Positions 24,200-35,339 of a stretch of 64,000 nucleotides of DNA are shown here, piece by piece. The stretch's first letter is position 1. Each line of letters starts with the position of its first letter. Under the pieces are notes generated by a model. The model saw only the letters and a list, made by a program, of their open reading frames with translations. It was not told the DNA's origin and did no database searches. This stretch comes from Macrostomum hystrix (taxonomy: Eukaryota; Platyhelminthes; Macrostomidae). Made by a program: the position numbers and the translations under genes. The stretch lies in NCBI GenBank assembly GCA_950097015.1, contig CATNEN010000037.1, positions 806,001-870,000 on the forward strand. The letters are read 5' to 3'.

Positions 24200-24515
24200 G
24201 ATTCAACAATTCTTACAATAAAAAAGCTTGTTTCTTGGTCAATGTAATCTAGCCAAATCGGGCCAGATGTGCAGCCGACAGCACAGTCGCAGCTATTGCG
24301 CGGCTCATCTGAAGGCTGTGTACGGTCTGTTCAGTCCATGGACTGGCAGGGACGCTACACCCACTATCAATCACCCTAGCAAATTCTGTATGGGTACCCA
24401 TTTAACAGTTCGGCGTACTAAGGTTTGTCCTTAACTATCTTGCTAAAGGAAACAAATTGTTTTAGTGGAGTCGGGAATCGAACCCGTGACCTTCGGGCTG
24501 TGATTATACGTATTA
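24200..24515 (-). mobile_element. tRNA-derived SINE, family B, minus orientation
   Basis: Read on the minus strand, the head carries gggttcgattcccgactcc, a good pol III B box with T-loop sequence. The body shares sequence with the copy at 32000-32275, including the region around tccatggactg and the stretch gcgcaatagctgcg / tgctgtcggct. The clear match between two copies in opposite orientation supports a dispersed element rather than a tRNA gene. Confidence 0.72.
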
Positions 24516-24601
24516 GATCTATGTGAAATGAATAGAACATGTAGAATTTTCAGATCAATAAATGTAATCGTCCAGTAGTTTTAGCTAGAAGTGTAATCGT
24601 C

Positions 24602-26072
24602 TCAGATACTATCATAGTTGCTTTTCTTCCTGCAGATCAAAGACCGCAGTCCGTTGAAGGTGAAGACTGCACCGTCGCGCACCAGTGCCGGCATGGCCGT
24701 CCAGACCGTTCGATTTGGCAACGAGTCCGGCCACAACGGCTGCTTGCGCACTAGAGAGTTGAAGGCGAAACCGCCGACCATGTAAACAAAAAGCAGGCTG
24801 AAGAAGATGATGAGCAAGATGTCGCCGCCGCTAAGTGCGCCGCCACCGCCGCCCCCGCCGCCGCCGCTCTGCTCGCAGCAATACTTCGAGGTCAGCCTCA
24901 TTCTGTACACAATCGGCTCCGGCCCAATGCTGCCTTCGTCCAGGGATTCAAATCTGGCTACGTCAGCGGCAGGGTCGCAGGTCAGCAGTATCATCGCCTG
25001 CCGACGCTTGCCATCGCCGGCTGTTCCGCCATAGGTCACGTGCAGGCCAATGTCGGGCTTGGTGTCAAATCTGGCGGTCGACTGGGTGCCCAACAAGTAT
25101 TCCTGCGGTGAAGTCAATTACACACTGTCCTTTCAGCAAAGTTTACAAGATGGAGGCTTAAACCTCTGGGATCTAAGATCTAAGATAAGGCTTGTTTATA
25201 ACTTTAGGGTTATAAGAACCGATGTTTCTTAGAAGCTTCTTAGATATTTCTTTGATGTTTCTTAGGAGGGTGAGTAGCAGAGCGGTTAACGCGTTCGCCT
25301 CTCGCACAAAGGTCTCTGAGCTCGATTACGCGGCGAGGCCACATTAATTTGGGATTAATTTAGTTTGGGATCTGGACAGTTTGGGATCTGGACAGTTTAA
25401 GATCTGGACAGTTTGGGATCTGGACAGTTTAAGATCTGGACAGTTTGGGATCTGGACAGTTTGGGATCTGGACAGTTTGGGATCTGGACAGTTTGGGATC
25501 TGGACAGTTTGGGATCTGGACAGTTTGGGATCTGGACAATTTGGGATCTGGACAGTTTGGGATCTGGACAGTTTGGGATCTGGACAGTTTGGGATCTGGA
25601 CAGTTTGGGATCTGGACAGTTTGGGATCTGGACAGTTTGGGATCTGGACAGTTTGGGATCTGGACAGTTTGGGATCTGGACAGTTTGGGATCTGGACAGT
25701 TTGGGATCTGGACAGTTTGGGATCTGGTCATAGCTCATAACTCATACCACAGTGAGCTCTTACATACAAACGATCCTGAGATCTTTGACACGAAGCGGAG
25801 TCCCCGGAGCTACTGTCACATCGCATGCCAATGCACGGATTGTACAGGTAGTTAAAACTCTTTTTCGGTCCAAGGCTAGAAAAAGCGAAATCGTTTTGGT
25901 TGGCCAACGGTGACAAATCGATTTTGCCACCGGTGACAGTTTGACAACTGCAGCTGTTTAGCTGGTGACTGCACACCGGATCCTCAGATGACACGCTGGT
26001 AACAACGAGAAGTACTATAAGAAGCAGACAGTAAGTAAGATAGTTAAACCATTTTCTTGTTCGAAGTGGCAT
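24602..26072 (-). CDS. Cation-dependent mannose-6-phosphate receptor-like protein, 2 exons
   Basis: Exon 1 is 26072-25764 and exon 2 is 25102-24602, joined in phase 0 (TAT|GTAAGA donor; ttcaccgcag acceptor). They total 810 bp, 269 residues; human M6PR has 277. The family carries mannose-6-phosphate-tagged hydrolases from Golgi to endosomes. A signal peptide (YCLLLIVLLVVTSVSS) is followed by a Cys-rich MRH domain: VCSHQLNSCSC, YNPCIGMRC, HVTYGG, KRRQAMILLTC and YRMRLTSKYCC. The Arg of KRRQ, and a Glu and Tyr ten residues apart in EGSIGPEPIVY, align with ligand-contact positions. A poly-Gly stretch precedes the TM segment (LLIIFFSLLFVYMVGGFAFN), and WTAMPALVRDGAVFTF matches the cytosolic start of CD-MPR. 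The tail is short and lacks the acidic dileucine. A further ATG-like start upstream at 26093 is GTG, so I use 26072. Confidence 0.85.
25266..25352 (+). mobile_element. tRNA-derived SINE, family A, truncated copy in M6P-receptor intron
   Basis: The head reads gtagcagagcggttaacgcg (A-box like) and ctgagctcgattacgcggcg (B-box like), then aggccacatt. It matches the longer copies at 40193 and 46083 and stops where the 16-bp array begins. Confidence 0.75.
25360..25730. repeat. 16-bp array (tttgggatctggacag) in the M6P-receptor intron
   Basis: About 23 copies of a 16-bp unit, almost perfect. It is immediately 3' of the SINE fragment. The overlapping open frames on both strands (GSGQFGIWTVWDLDSL) are by-products. 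Confidence 0.97.
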
Positions 26073-26099
26073 GTCTAGAAAATACCTGATCACCTGTTT

Positions 26100-26875
26100 G
26101 AATATTGAGCTTAACCAAATGATCTAGTTAGTAATTATGGCTGAGCATGACTGGCACGTCAAACTTTCAAACACAACTAGATATATTTGAGCTAAAAAGT
26201 TGGATGACTGTAAGTTCTGTAACATATGGCGATACTGATAAGGACCGTGCTGTTCAATGTACAAATATAGTTTATTTGCTTGTGCACTCAGCTAGGCGGC
26301 GCACAGAACTGCAAAGCTTTAACGCAAGAGGGTCATATGAGAGAAGGCTGAGGTTTCCGTTTGGCTTCTGCATACATGCATTTCTTACAAACGATTACTT
26401 TCGTTTATTTATACTAAGAACTACAACGAAGTAGATCTTTTAGGTGTTTGTATGTCTATTTTAAAAGTATATAGTTGCAATTTAGAATTACTTAAGAATC
26501 CTAATTGTTAAAATGCATACTTGACTTTTAATATTTTCTTAAAGGCTATGATAAGCTGTGTTTGCTAAAGATATTTCAGTATCAGAATATATATTATGTA
26601 ATCAAAGTAATTAATAAAGCCATGAATGGTAGATCGAAATATTACATATAAAATATGAATCAAAAGTGCATTCAATCAAAAAAATTTCAAAAATCCTGTG
26701 AAAATGTGTAAAAAGAAACAATAATTACAATAAAATTGCGAATCGACTTTAACTTCCGTTTTGACTTTTAAATTTCTAAAACAGAGTCTATATGTTTGTT
26801 ATAATCAGACCCAGAACGATTTCTTCGTTTGAAAAAAAATGAACCAACGATGAATTGGGTTTTAATCCTCCGTCT
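26100..26875. other. AT-rich spacer upstream of the M6P-receptor gene
   Basis: No gene seen. The frame at 26147-26434 has no recognisable features. Confidence 0.45.
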
Positions 26876-26883
26876 GCTATCGT

Positions 26884-27346
26884 CAGTGCTGGGCGTTAAC
26901 TAGTTAACTGTTTAACTAGTTAATTAACTAGTTAATTGTTAAACTAGTTAATTAACAATTTAATTTTTTTAATCGTTAAATTTCGTTAATTTTTTCATGT
27001 ATTAACTCACAGTTAACAAAAATCATATTTTTTTCTGTAAGTTAAAGTTAAATGACAAAAGTAACTTATTTCTTTTTTTAATTCTTTATTCTTTCATATG
27101 TTTTTTCCATCCTACTACCAACACTAGTCGTAACAAGATCCAAGTTGGAGAGCATGAGCCAAACTGAACTCGAGTACTGCTCTTCTCTGGTGCTGTCCCT
27201 GCTTGATGGCATTAATTTAACTTTTCAGATGTAATATTTTTGGCAAAAGTTAAATATTTACCTAGTTACAGTCAATTTTTTTGGAGCAATTGAATTTACT
27301 TCTTAACTTTTAACGAGTTAAAAAATGATTAACTTGCCCAGCACTG
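26884..27346. mobile_element. Non-autonomous hAT-type element (MITE), 463 bp
   Basis: It starts CAGTGCTGGGC and ends GCCCAGCACTG, a typical hAT-like terminal inverted repeat. The flanking 8-mers are gctatcgt (26876-26883) and gctatagt (27347-27354), a 7-of-8 target-site duplication. The interior is rich in gttaactagttaa palindromic words and has no coding capacity. Confidence 0.85.
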
Positions 27347-27359
27347 GCTATAGTACACT

Positions 27360-28025
27360 TAACTCATAAATTAACTAGTAGTCTTCTGATAGAAATTGGC
27401 GGTACTCGATCTAAGACCAAAATTAGAAAAGCAATACTTTTTTAAGAGCAGTCAATATCAAAGATGATAAATAAATAAATAAAAAAGGTAATTATAATAT
27501 TTGGTCAATATTAAAAATATAAAAATAGTTACTGCAGATAGATCCAACGTACATATATGTATAACACTAAAGTGTTATATATTCATATCTGCAAGGTTCG
27601 ACAGCATATAAAAACCCGTTAAAAGTAAAAGGAAATCTCTGTAATCTAAAATAACTGTTTAATTATTTTTAGAGAGACAAAAATGTCATAAGACGCGCAT
27701 CATGATACTAATAAGTAGACAAGTGCGCAAGGCTTCTGCAAAGCTAATTACAAATTTAGCTCCGGAAAATAGATGGAATAAAAATGTTGGTGAATCACAA
27801 AGTAACAAAGCCGAGCTCAAAATTCGCCAAACAACAATTAAAGCAATATTTTTGTGTTATCTAAAATAAAAAACAAAGAGAACATGTGTCGCTTTTTTAT
27901 CTGATTAAGGAACCAATTCAAAAGGGATAACAAAATTTGTAATGGCAGGTTCGTAAATGACTTTTAAATTTTAATTTTTCTAACATTAGCCCATCAATCA
28001 CTTTTTAGTATTAGATTATGCTATA
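27360..28025. other. AT-rich spacer
   Basis: Nothing recognised. Confidence 0.4.
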
Positions 28026-28029
28026 CCCT

Positions 28030-28225
28030 AGCTTCGATTCCTGCCGTTATTTTTGGGTCTAGCTTCGATTCCGGCTAATATTATTGGTTCTAGCTTCGAT
28101 TCCTACTGTTTTTAATGTGTCTAGCTTCGATTCCTGCATCCCCCAAAGTGTCTAGCTTCGATTTCTACTGTTTTTAATGTGTCTAGCTTCGATTCCTGCA
28201 ACCCATAATGCTTCGATTCCTGCTT
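28030..28225. repeat. Small minisatellite, inverted member of the GAATCG family
   Basis: About eight copies of tctagcttcgattcctgc with variable 10-15-bp spacers. The reverse complement, gcaggaatcgaagctaga, belongs to the same family as the arrays at 5.3 and 8.7 kb. Confidence 0.85.
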
Positions 28226-28344
28226 CTCGCAAGGTTTTTTATAAAAATTTAACAGAAAGGAAATCTTGTTTCTTTACCATAGAAATTCAATCAATCGAAA
28301 ATAGACAGTCCTGTTGAGTATCTATGCTAACAAAAATTGAACTT

Positions 28345-28830
28345 TTATAGCCGATTAAATCTTCCGACCATCCGGTTGCAGCTCGGACAGATATGCTCGG
28401 CGTCTTTGCAAGAGTTGACGCAGAACGGAATCAAGCAGCAACCTAGGGACAGGCCCACAAAGAACAGGATGGCTGCTATAAGCCAGGTGTAGCCACTGAT
28501 CTTGTAATATACTGTGGTCTGGATGTTATTGTGGCAATTCGGACACACCATCCACACTGGAGACTGGTTGAATCTCGGCATGGAAGCGTTAATCACCTGC
28601 ACTGGCTGCTGTTGCATCACGACAACATGATGACCGGAGTGCTGGCCCAGCTGACCTCCGACTGGGGTCGGGTAGGCAGGCGGAGGCGGCGGCTGCTGCT
28701 GCTGCTGCGGCGGGTAGGCCGGCGGGTAGGTTTGCGGGTAGGTTGGCGGGTAGCCAGGCTGAGCAGCAGTGACGGTAGGGTAGGTTGCTGGCTGACCAGG
28801 GTTAGGAATGGGATGCACTGTACTGCTCAT
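28345..28830 (-). CDS. LITAF-domain membrane protein (copy 1)
   Basis: A 161-residue LITAF-like (SIMPLE) protein. The family inserts a hydrophobic hairpin into the cytosolic face of late endosomes and lysosomes and affects trafficking. Residues 1-85 are Pro/Tyr/Gln-rich with a PPAY motif, a possible NEDD4-type WW-domain ligand. The LITAF domain, about 90-161, has the first zinc pair in MVCPNCHNNI, the hydrophobic segment YTWLIAAILFFVGLSLGCCL, then IPFCVNSCKDAEHICPSC with the second CxxC pair. Single exon. It is close to the copy at 30632-31138 (shared GLSLGCCLIPFCV), so the two are tandem duplicates on one strand. Confidence 0.93.
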   Translation of the reverse strand: MSSTVHPIPNPGQPATYPTVTAAQPGYPPTYPQTYPPAYPPQQQQQPPPPPAYPTPVGGQLGQHSGHHVVVMQQQPVQVINASMPRFNQSPVWMVCPNCHNNIQTTVYYKISGYTWLIAAILFFVGLSLGCCLIPFCVNSCKDAEHICPSCNRMVGRFNRL

Positions 28831-28839
28831 TTTTAGTTA

Positions 28840-30220
28840 AATCAGATCTCGAAACGCAATCTGATTGCTGAGTTTAATTTTGCTGCTAAAAAATACCGCC
28901 AAGAATTTTCTGCCAACCTTCGTCTATTTTAGTTCCGAGACTTTAGTTCCAGTTGGGCATCAGTGTGCAGCTCTCGTGTGGTGCGACTCTCCGCGTTGCT
29001 ATTGGCAACGATAAACAAAGGTACGGCAGGTGCGCTATTAATTTCTGCCTACCTGGAGACAGAAACTAGTAGAAAGGCTCCCCTCGCAGGTCCGGGGTGT
29101 ACAGTCCCTACAAGTACTCCGCTGGCTGTACTCCCAACTCTGTCCTTTAATATTTATAGTTTGCTTAGTTAGGGAAAGAGAGGGAGACATTTCACATGGC
29201 TCAGCTGCGTGTGGGGGTGCTGGTTGCTATGGAAACCATTTGTTCAATTCCTTCCACGCTTTTGTGTCGAATCACATCTCGGCCTTGTGATTTCAAAGGC
29301 AAGTGGGGAGCAGAAATTTTGGTGATAATAACTGTACAACACTGAGCAGAACTCTGTGTAGTTTACTGCTCAGTAAGCTCAAATCCTTGGATTAATTATA
29401 GTAACAAGCCTATTTACATAATTCCATAACCAAGCTGTCCAGTGCTTACACAATGGCAATGTCAATATCACAATACTGACAAGGAGACTTCGGTTGTGTT
29501 GTAACTATCAAACACAAATGTAAATAGTTATTATTAAGATCCGAGGGAAATCATACAGCTGTACGCAGTCTTTGGACATTATCCTTGAGATAACAGTGGG
29601 TGCATTTTATCAACTGGGCTCGCGGTGAAGAAAAATTTATGATTGAGGCCTGAAAATCGATAGATAAAAATAATTATAGACGGACACAAATCCTGAGGAG
29701 TCGCACCAGTGTACATACTTTGACATGTACACCTGAAGAGTGAGCCTACTAATAGTAGATCTCTTAGAACATAACGCTAATTCTTTATATGGCGTTCTAT
29801 AGCCAAGCAGTTCTAATCAGCCTGCAACACCTGATGCGACAGACAGAGATGAGACGAATTAACGATGAGGCAAATACATGTAATTAACAAACCTCAAAGG
29901 TATTGCGTGATGCGCCTTATAGCACTAACAATTTATATAACAGTTGTATATTTCATTCATGTTGTGGTACAAAACTGTGTGCTGATTAATCATTGTGCAG
30001 ATAGAATAGAATAAAGAAACTAGTAAACTTGAAAAAAGGTATAAAGGCATTGAACTATAATTAACTTTTTCGTTTTCTTTCTAGTTGAATATTTTTATAG
30101 TAATTCTCTTATATAAGCATTTGTCAAGCAAGGTAGCACGTGCATCGTTAACTCCCAATAAATATGAATCAATATTCATCCACCTGATATGAGTATCAGG
30201 TGTGGTTACAACCAAGGTGA
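28840..30220. other. Spacer between LITAF-like genes; SINE fragment near 29555
   Basis: No gene. A fragment at 29555-29580 (acagctgtacgcagtcttt) resembles the body of SINE family B at 32175-32200. Confidence 0.45.
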
Positions 30221-30224
30221 TTTG

Positions 30225-30260
30225 AATAGCGTACCCACAGTCCATGGACTGAACTGCAGT
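30225..30260 (+). mobile_element. Short fragment of SINE family B
   Basis: The words acagtccatggactgaac correspond to positions near 32160 in the fuller copy. It lies directly beside a family A copy. Confidence 0.45.
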
Positions 30261-30349
30261 TGAGTTACACAAATATGTTACAAGCATAATAATAAGCGTA
30301 AGCATAATAAAAAGAGTGAATATTAATAAAAAATAATTTGGTGACACTA

Positions 30350-30575
30350 GACCCGCAGCCAGCGAGGTTTCGCTGACTCCTGAGCACACACGCACACAGG
30401 TGTGTACATGCCCTGTTCTCATCGTCAGACAGCCTACACTCTCACAGTGCCTTTGAGGTTGGCCCTCAAGAGGGTAAATTGCACGACAAGCACCCGAGCC
30501 TTCCTCTCCGCTCAGGGACCTTGGTGCGAGAGGCAAACACCTTAGACCTGCCACTGCCACTCCCCTTAACAATGG
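30350..30575 (-). mobile_element. tRNA-derived SINE, family A, minus orientation
   Basis: On the minus strand it runs from a tRNA-like head (gcctctcgcaccaaggtccc) through aggccaacct, cacagtg, ctgacgatgag and gctggctgcgggtct. These are the same blocks in the same order as the plus-strand copy at 46083-46463. Confidence 0.78.
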
Positions 30576-30631
30576 GTGAAACAATAGTCAGCACAATCTA
30601 TGCACAAAATAAGTCGTGCTGTTCACAGCCA

Positions 30632-31138
30632 CTACAGGATCTTCTTGACGCCGACAGTCCGGTGACAGTTCGGACAGGAGTGGTGCGCGTCTTTGCACGA
30701 TCGAACGCAGAAGGGGATCAGGCAACAGCCGAGCGATAGGCCGAACAGGAACAATAGGACAGCCAGCAGCCAGGTGAAGCCGCCAGTTTTATAACTGACT
30801 GCAGTTGTGACGTGGGTGCTGCAGTGCGGACACATTATCGAGACCGGGGAACGACCCAGCTTCTGTTGCGTAGAAACGACCGTGACAGTTGGCTGCATGA
30901 CAATCGCATGCTGATGATGCTGCTGCTGCTGGTAGGTTGGCGGCGGGTACTGCGGAGGGTACTGCTGGCCCGAGTAGACTGGAGCGGGCGGGTAGCCCTG
31001 CGGCGGGTAGCCCTGCGGTGGGTAGCCCTGCGGTGGGTAGCCCTGCGGCGGGTAGCCCTGCGGCGGGTAACCCTGCTGTGGGTGGGCTGTTTCAGCCGGC
31101 TTATCGCCAGCAGGTTCCGGGTGCACACTATTGCTCAT
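30632..31138 (-). CDS. LITAF-domain membrane protein (copy 2)
   Basis: A 168-residue paralogue of the LITAF-like protein at 28345. Its N-terminal half holds six PPQGYP repeats (21-bp coding repeat at about 30990-31085 of the minus strand), then PPPTY, a PPxY motif. The domain follows: SIMCPHCSTHV, the hydrophobic stretch FTWLLAVLLFLFGLSLGCCL, then IPFCVRSCKDAHHSCPNCHR. Both zinc-binding CxxC pairs are intact. Intronless, starting at ATG 31138 (MSNSVHPEP; the other copy starts MSSTVHPIP). The shared start sequence and order support a recent tandem duplication. Confidence 0.94.
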   Translation of the reverse strand: MSNSVHPEPAGDKPAETAHPQQGYPPQGYPPQGYPPQGYPPQGYPPQGYPPAPVYSGQQYPPQYPPPTYQQQQHHQHAIVMQPTVTVVSTQQKLGRSPVSIMCPHCSTHVTTAVSYKTGGFTWLLAVLLFLFGLSLGCCLIPFCVRSCKDAHHSCPNCHRTVGVKKIL

Positions 31139-31149
31139 TGTGCGCTACG

Positions 31150-31995
31150 TGACTATCGAGTATTAAATTGCACTTACTCGTTTGTTGCTTGAAAATTACT
31201 ACAGCCCAATTTGATATTGGTTAAACGTTGTAGCTCTCTATAACACAATAGGTCTGCTTTCATTTTTCTAGAGCATTTAGTGTGCAGTAACCATTGTGCA
31301 CAATAGCGCTGCAAATGTTGCTATGAGCAACGAATACAACAAAACATTAACTTGCGCACGAATTTCCAGAGACGTTTTGTAGACATTCCAGAGCATTTTC
31401 GCAAAGCTTAAAACAATGTACATGCACTACGACTCAAAGCTCATAGAGGGGTAGCACAGACAAGGGGTAGGTAAATGAGAAATACTGCATGAAATTGTGG
31501 TTAAGAAAATGTTATTTGATGATGGTCAGACCCCATAAGCTCTACATCACTTTGCTGCATTTGGTCAAATTCAGACAATAGACTATAGAATTCGTGCGAG
31601 GTGCCGAAAAACTGAATTTTCAACGCTTGTTTCCACTTGCCGCAGCACAAACCAAAGCGCAAGCGCTGGAGCTTAGCAAAATGTATGGCAGCAACCTGAA
31701 TCAACATTGAAATGTATTTCTGCTTTAGTCGCCTTTAATTATTAGCCTGAGAGACAGCTATCTGCACAATTGCATGAAAATTTTTTTTTCATAAAACCCT
31801 TTCTTTTTATATCCTAACGCATTTTAATGAACTCAATTCAGTAACTTAATTGTAATCAAAGGTAATGAGATTAAAAACGACATTAAAGTGGATTCCCCTC
31901 TCATATTTAAAACAGGTTTAGGAAGTCAATAAAATTACCGTTTCTTATAAATTTAAAGACATTAATTCACATAATGCATAAATCTAAACACAACA
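31150..31995. other. Spacer upstream of LITAF copy 2
   Basis: Nothing supported. The frame at 31501-31707 has no recognisable features. Confidence 0.4.
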
Positions 31996-31999
31996 ACTA

Positions 32000-32275
32000 G
32001 GCCTAGCTCACACGACTTGAAGGTGGGGGGTTCGATTCCCGACTCCATTGGAACAATTTTTATCATTTAGTAAGACACTGCATTGCTTAGCAGTATTCAT
32101 AGTTCACTCAGGTGTTAAATAGAAAGCTGGGGTAATTAAAGGTGAGTGTGACGTCCCCCCAGTCCATGGACTGAACAGCTGTACGCAGCCTTCGGATGCC
32201 CCGCGCAATAGCTGCGGCTGTGCTGTCGGCTTCACATCTGCTCTAATTGGGGCAGGTGTAATCAATTGTAAATTA
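32000..32275 (+). mobile_element. tRNA-derived SINE, family B
   Basis: The head carries ggggttcgattcccgactcc (B box/T loop). The body includes the tccatggactgaacagctgt and gcgcaatagctgcggctgtg stretches shared with the inverted copy at 24200-24515. Confidence 0.75.
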
Positions 32276-32470
32276 TTAATAATGAAAATACATCACATTA
32301 TAAATTTGTTATAAAAAGTTATTATAAAAGGCACAAATCTGTGGAGAAGGAAAAATGATATTTTTTGTTAAAATATGCAAACCGGATAGAAAAAACTCAA
32401 ATACAAAATTCCCGTCCAATCGATCTCTGATCTCGATTGTACAATCTGTGCTCGAAAGTTATTTCCGTAA

Positions 32471-33641
32471 ATGCAAATGTCTCGTGGCTCGAAATCCAAG
32501 ACTGTATATGTGGGTAATTTGCCACCAGATGTGCGATCAAATGATGTTCGAGACCTTTTTGAAAAGTACGGTGACATTCGAGACATAGATTTGAAAAATA
32601 ATCGTGGACCGCCATTTGCCTTTATTGAATTTGAAGATGACAGGTATGACAGGCTACAATTAAATTAACTTTATTTAAAATTTTGTGCTTTTTTTCCCTG
32701 CCTACGTGGCTGCTTATTTTTACAGGGACAATGTAGGTACAATGTGGGTGTACACATTGTCATTGTGGGTACTATATGGGTACAATGGCGAAGTTATGAA
32801 ATACTGTAAAAAGGAAGAATTTAAAGGGCAATAAGAAGACTTTATACAACCCTAAAGTCAGAATACATCAATCTAAGAGACACAACAGAAAAAAGTAAAT
32901 AAGTCTGAGAATTTACAATTGCAGTTTGTTTTGGAATATCATGTTTTCTTTTCAATTTGTGCTAGCATTTCAAAAAGTTCAAATTTGAGGATTATATAGA
33001 TCAATATAGAAAAATATTATCAAATTGCAATGTGAAAAAAGTGCTTGAACTTTAATCCTATAAAATAGTTCCTGTTTTAGTAGGCTCATTAATCTGTATC
33101 TAAAAAAGTTTTTTTGGGGTGCTGAGTTTAAGAAAGAATGCTTTTTGTTTCCATCTACAACCACTTTCTATAGAATGCCTTCCTTATCACAGAAATCAAG
33201 ATGATCAACACTTAGTGGTACATACTACATAGGGAATTAGGAATTTGAGAAAGCTTTATTTTGCTTAGGTATTTTATTTGTAGGAGAATGGAATGGCAAA
33301 TAATTAGGATTAAACTTCAATAAAGTCAAGGGGACCTATAATTGAATGGTTCTGGGTTGGGTAAATTCTGTGTGAATATTAAATAGAATTAAACTTAAAT
33401 ATAGGCACAGGGACCTATTGAAGATTAATAATATTTTTATATGGTAGGTTTGAAGACTTGTTGGTATCCTAATATATATAAATCAGACACCATTATAATC
33501 ATGACAAATGATAGCAACTAAAGTACTGCATTCTTGCAATAATGCTTATGGTTTTTATCAATTCATACATAACTATTGTTGATAAAAAACAGTTTAGTTT
33601 TTTTTTCATAAAAATGATGAGCAAACTTATACTGGTCAACT

Positions 33642-33673
<32 letters not shown>

Positions 33674-35333
33674 GGATTAAGTTTCAGTAAGCTACAACCA
33701 ATATTTAGTCAACATCCCACTTTTTCTAGTAATAGACCCATTAAAGGACAGTGGATAAAGTTTCGAGTCAATTGGAAAACCCAAAGTATTTTATATGATC
33801 GAAGTTCAAGAAGCCCCTAAAATGGACAATTGTTGCAAAGCTGCAATATGAGCAATCAGTAGCTTGAACATTTCTCAATTGACAAAATGGTCATGGGCTA
33901 CCTCTCTGCTCATTTAATCATTTTTATAGTGTCTGTAGCCCCTGCAAATATTCTATTCGAATCCTAGGAATCAACTATTGTTGTATTATTGTAAGTCAAA
34001 GGAGCATTGTAAAACAATTGTAAGGTTGCTTAAAATAGTTATGAAATATGCCTTGGTACAATTAATGAGATTGAGATACCTGTGACATTTTATGCAAATG
34101 AGTGTCAACCCCTGCTGGACTGTCTGGCAATGAGGCAGGTGAGTCATGGCAGATGCTCACACCCGTGTGCTCAATGGTCAGTGCATCGGACAGAACTGAC
34201 TTAGTTCAGAACTGACAGGCTGTTAGTCGATTGTTGACAAACATTACTGCCTACGAATAATGACAGAAAGTTATTGCTTGGCTGAATTTAAAGGTAAGAT
34301 AATGACGCAGCAAAAACACACTGACTCCTTCGCAGGGACGCCGAAGATGCTGTTCGCGGTCGTGACGGCTACAAATTCGATGGCTACAGCCTGCGCGTGG
34401 AATTCCCGCGCGGTGGCGGCGCAGATCGTCGCGGCGGCGGAGGCGGCGGTCGAGCCGCAGGCGGCGGCCGAGGCCTGACCCGACGCGGCGAATATCGCGT
34501 TGTTGTGTCCGGCCTACCGCCCTCTGGCTCCTGGCAGGATCTGAAGGATCACATGCGCGAAGCTGGCGAGGTTGGCTTCGCCGACGTGCGCGGCAGTGTC
34601 GGCTTTGTTGAATTTATGCGGCAGGACGATATGAAGCGGGCGATAAGAAAGCTAGACGGTACGAAATTCAAATCGCACGAGGTGAGTTCCTTCTGATTCT
34701 TTATGGCTAATCCAATATGTATGATTCAGATCAGTAATTGGGTGATTAGAATTTCGGGGTCAGCGATTTGGAACGTTGGGTTTCGAATTAGAACTTAAGA
34801 GCTTGGGCTTTAAAATCAGTGCTTGGGATTCAGGATCAGTATCCAGCTTGGGATTCGGGATCAGTACTTAAGATCTTGGGATTCGGGATCAGTACTTAAG
34901 ATCTTGGGATTCGGGATCAGTACCCAGCTTGGAATTCGAATTTATTATTAGTATAATCTGGGTATAAATGATAAAGCTAGGGATTAAGAAAAGCACTACA
35001 TATGAAAGAGCTCTGATATTACTGATATAGGCAGGTAATGAATAACTCGCGATTGAATCTCATAGCTAAGAAATGACTTTCGAAATAGCATTGTCCTTCA
35101 TCAATATTTCATTATTCGCACAGGGCGAGACCTCATATATTCACGTCAAAGAGGATCGTGGTGACGGGCTCAACTCATTCTCTCGCAGCCGCAGCCGTAG
35201 CCGTAGTCGCAGCCGCAGGCGCAGCGTCAGCCGTAGTCGCAGCCGCTCGCCGCCACCTAGAAGGCGCAACTCGCCTACTTATTCTCCGATGCGTAGCCGC
35301 AGCCGTAGTCGCAGTCGCAGCTACAGCGATTAG
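32471..35333 (+). CDS. SRSF1 (SF2/ASF)-like SR splicing factor, 3 exons
   Basis: Exons 32471-32643, 34336-34681 and 35124-35333 join in frame (729 bp, 242 residues; human SRSF1 is 248). Donors are GACAG|GTATGA and CACGAG|GTGAGT; acceptors are ccttcgcag and attcgcacag. RRM1 has RNP2 VYVGNL and RNP1 PPFAFIEF with [10 protein letters not shown] Gly/Arg hinge follows, then a pseudo-RRM with the signature SWQDLKDH, which defines the SRSF1 type. The C-terminal RS domain is about 45 residues with some 20 Arg-Ser dipeptides interrupted by [15 protein letters not shown]. The protein binds exonic enhancers and recruits U1/U2AF in the nucleus. The start may be the second ATG at 32477 (MSRGSK), which is closer to the family. 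Intron 1 is 1.7 kb; intron 2 has a few 30-bp repeats. Confidence 0.95.
33645..33674. repeat. (TA)n microsatellite in SRSF1 intron 1
   Basis: About 15 TA units. Confidence 0.95.
34800..34930. repeat. Short tandem repeat in SRSF1 intron 2
   Basis: Four imperfect copies of a roughly 30-bp unit containing cttgggattcgggatcagta. Confidence 0.85.
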
Positions 35334-35339
35334 AAAACA

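Noticed and set aside
24465-24515. Functional tRNA gene
   Set aside because: The T-loop/B-box sequence is good, but it heads a dispersed element repeated at 32000, and I cannot form a full cloverleaf.
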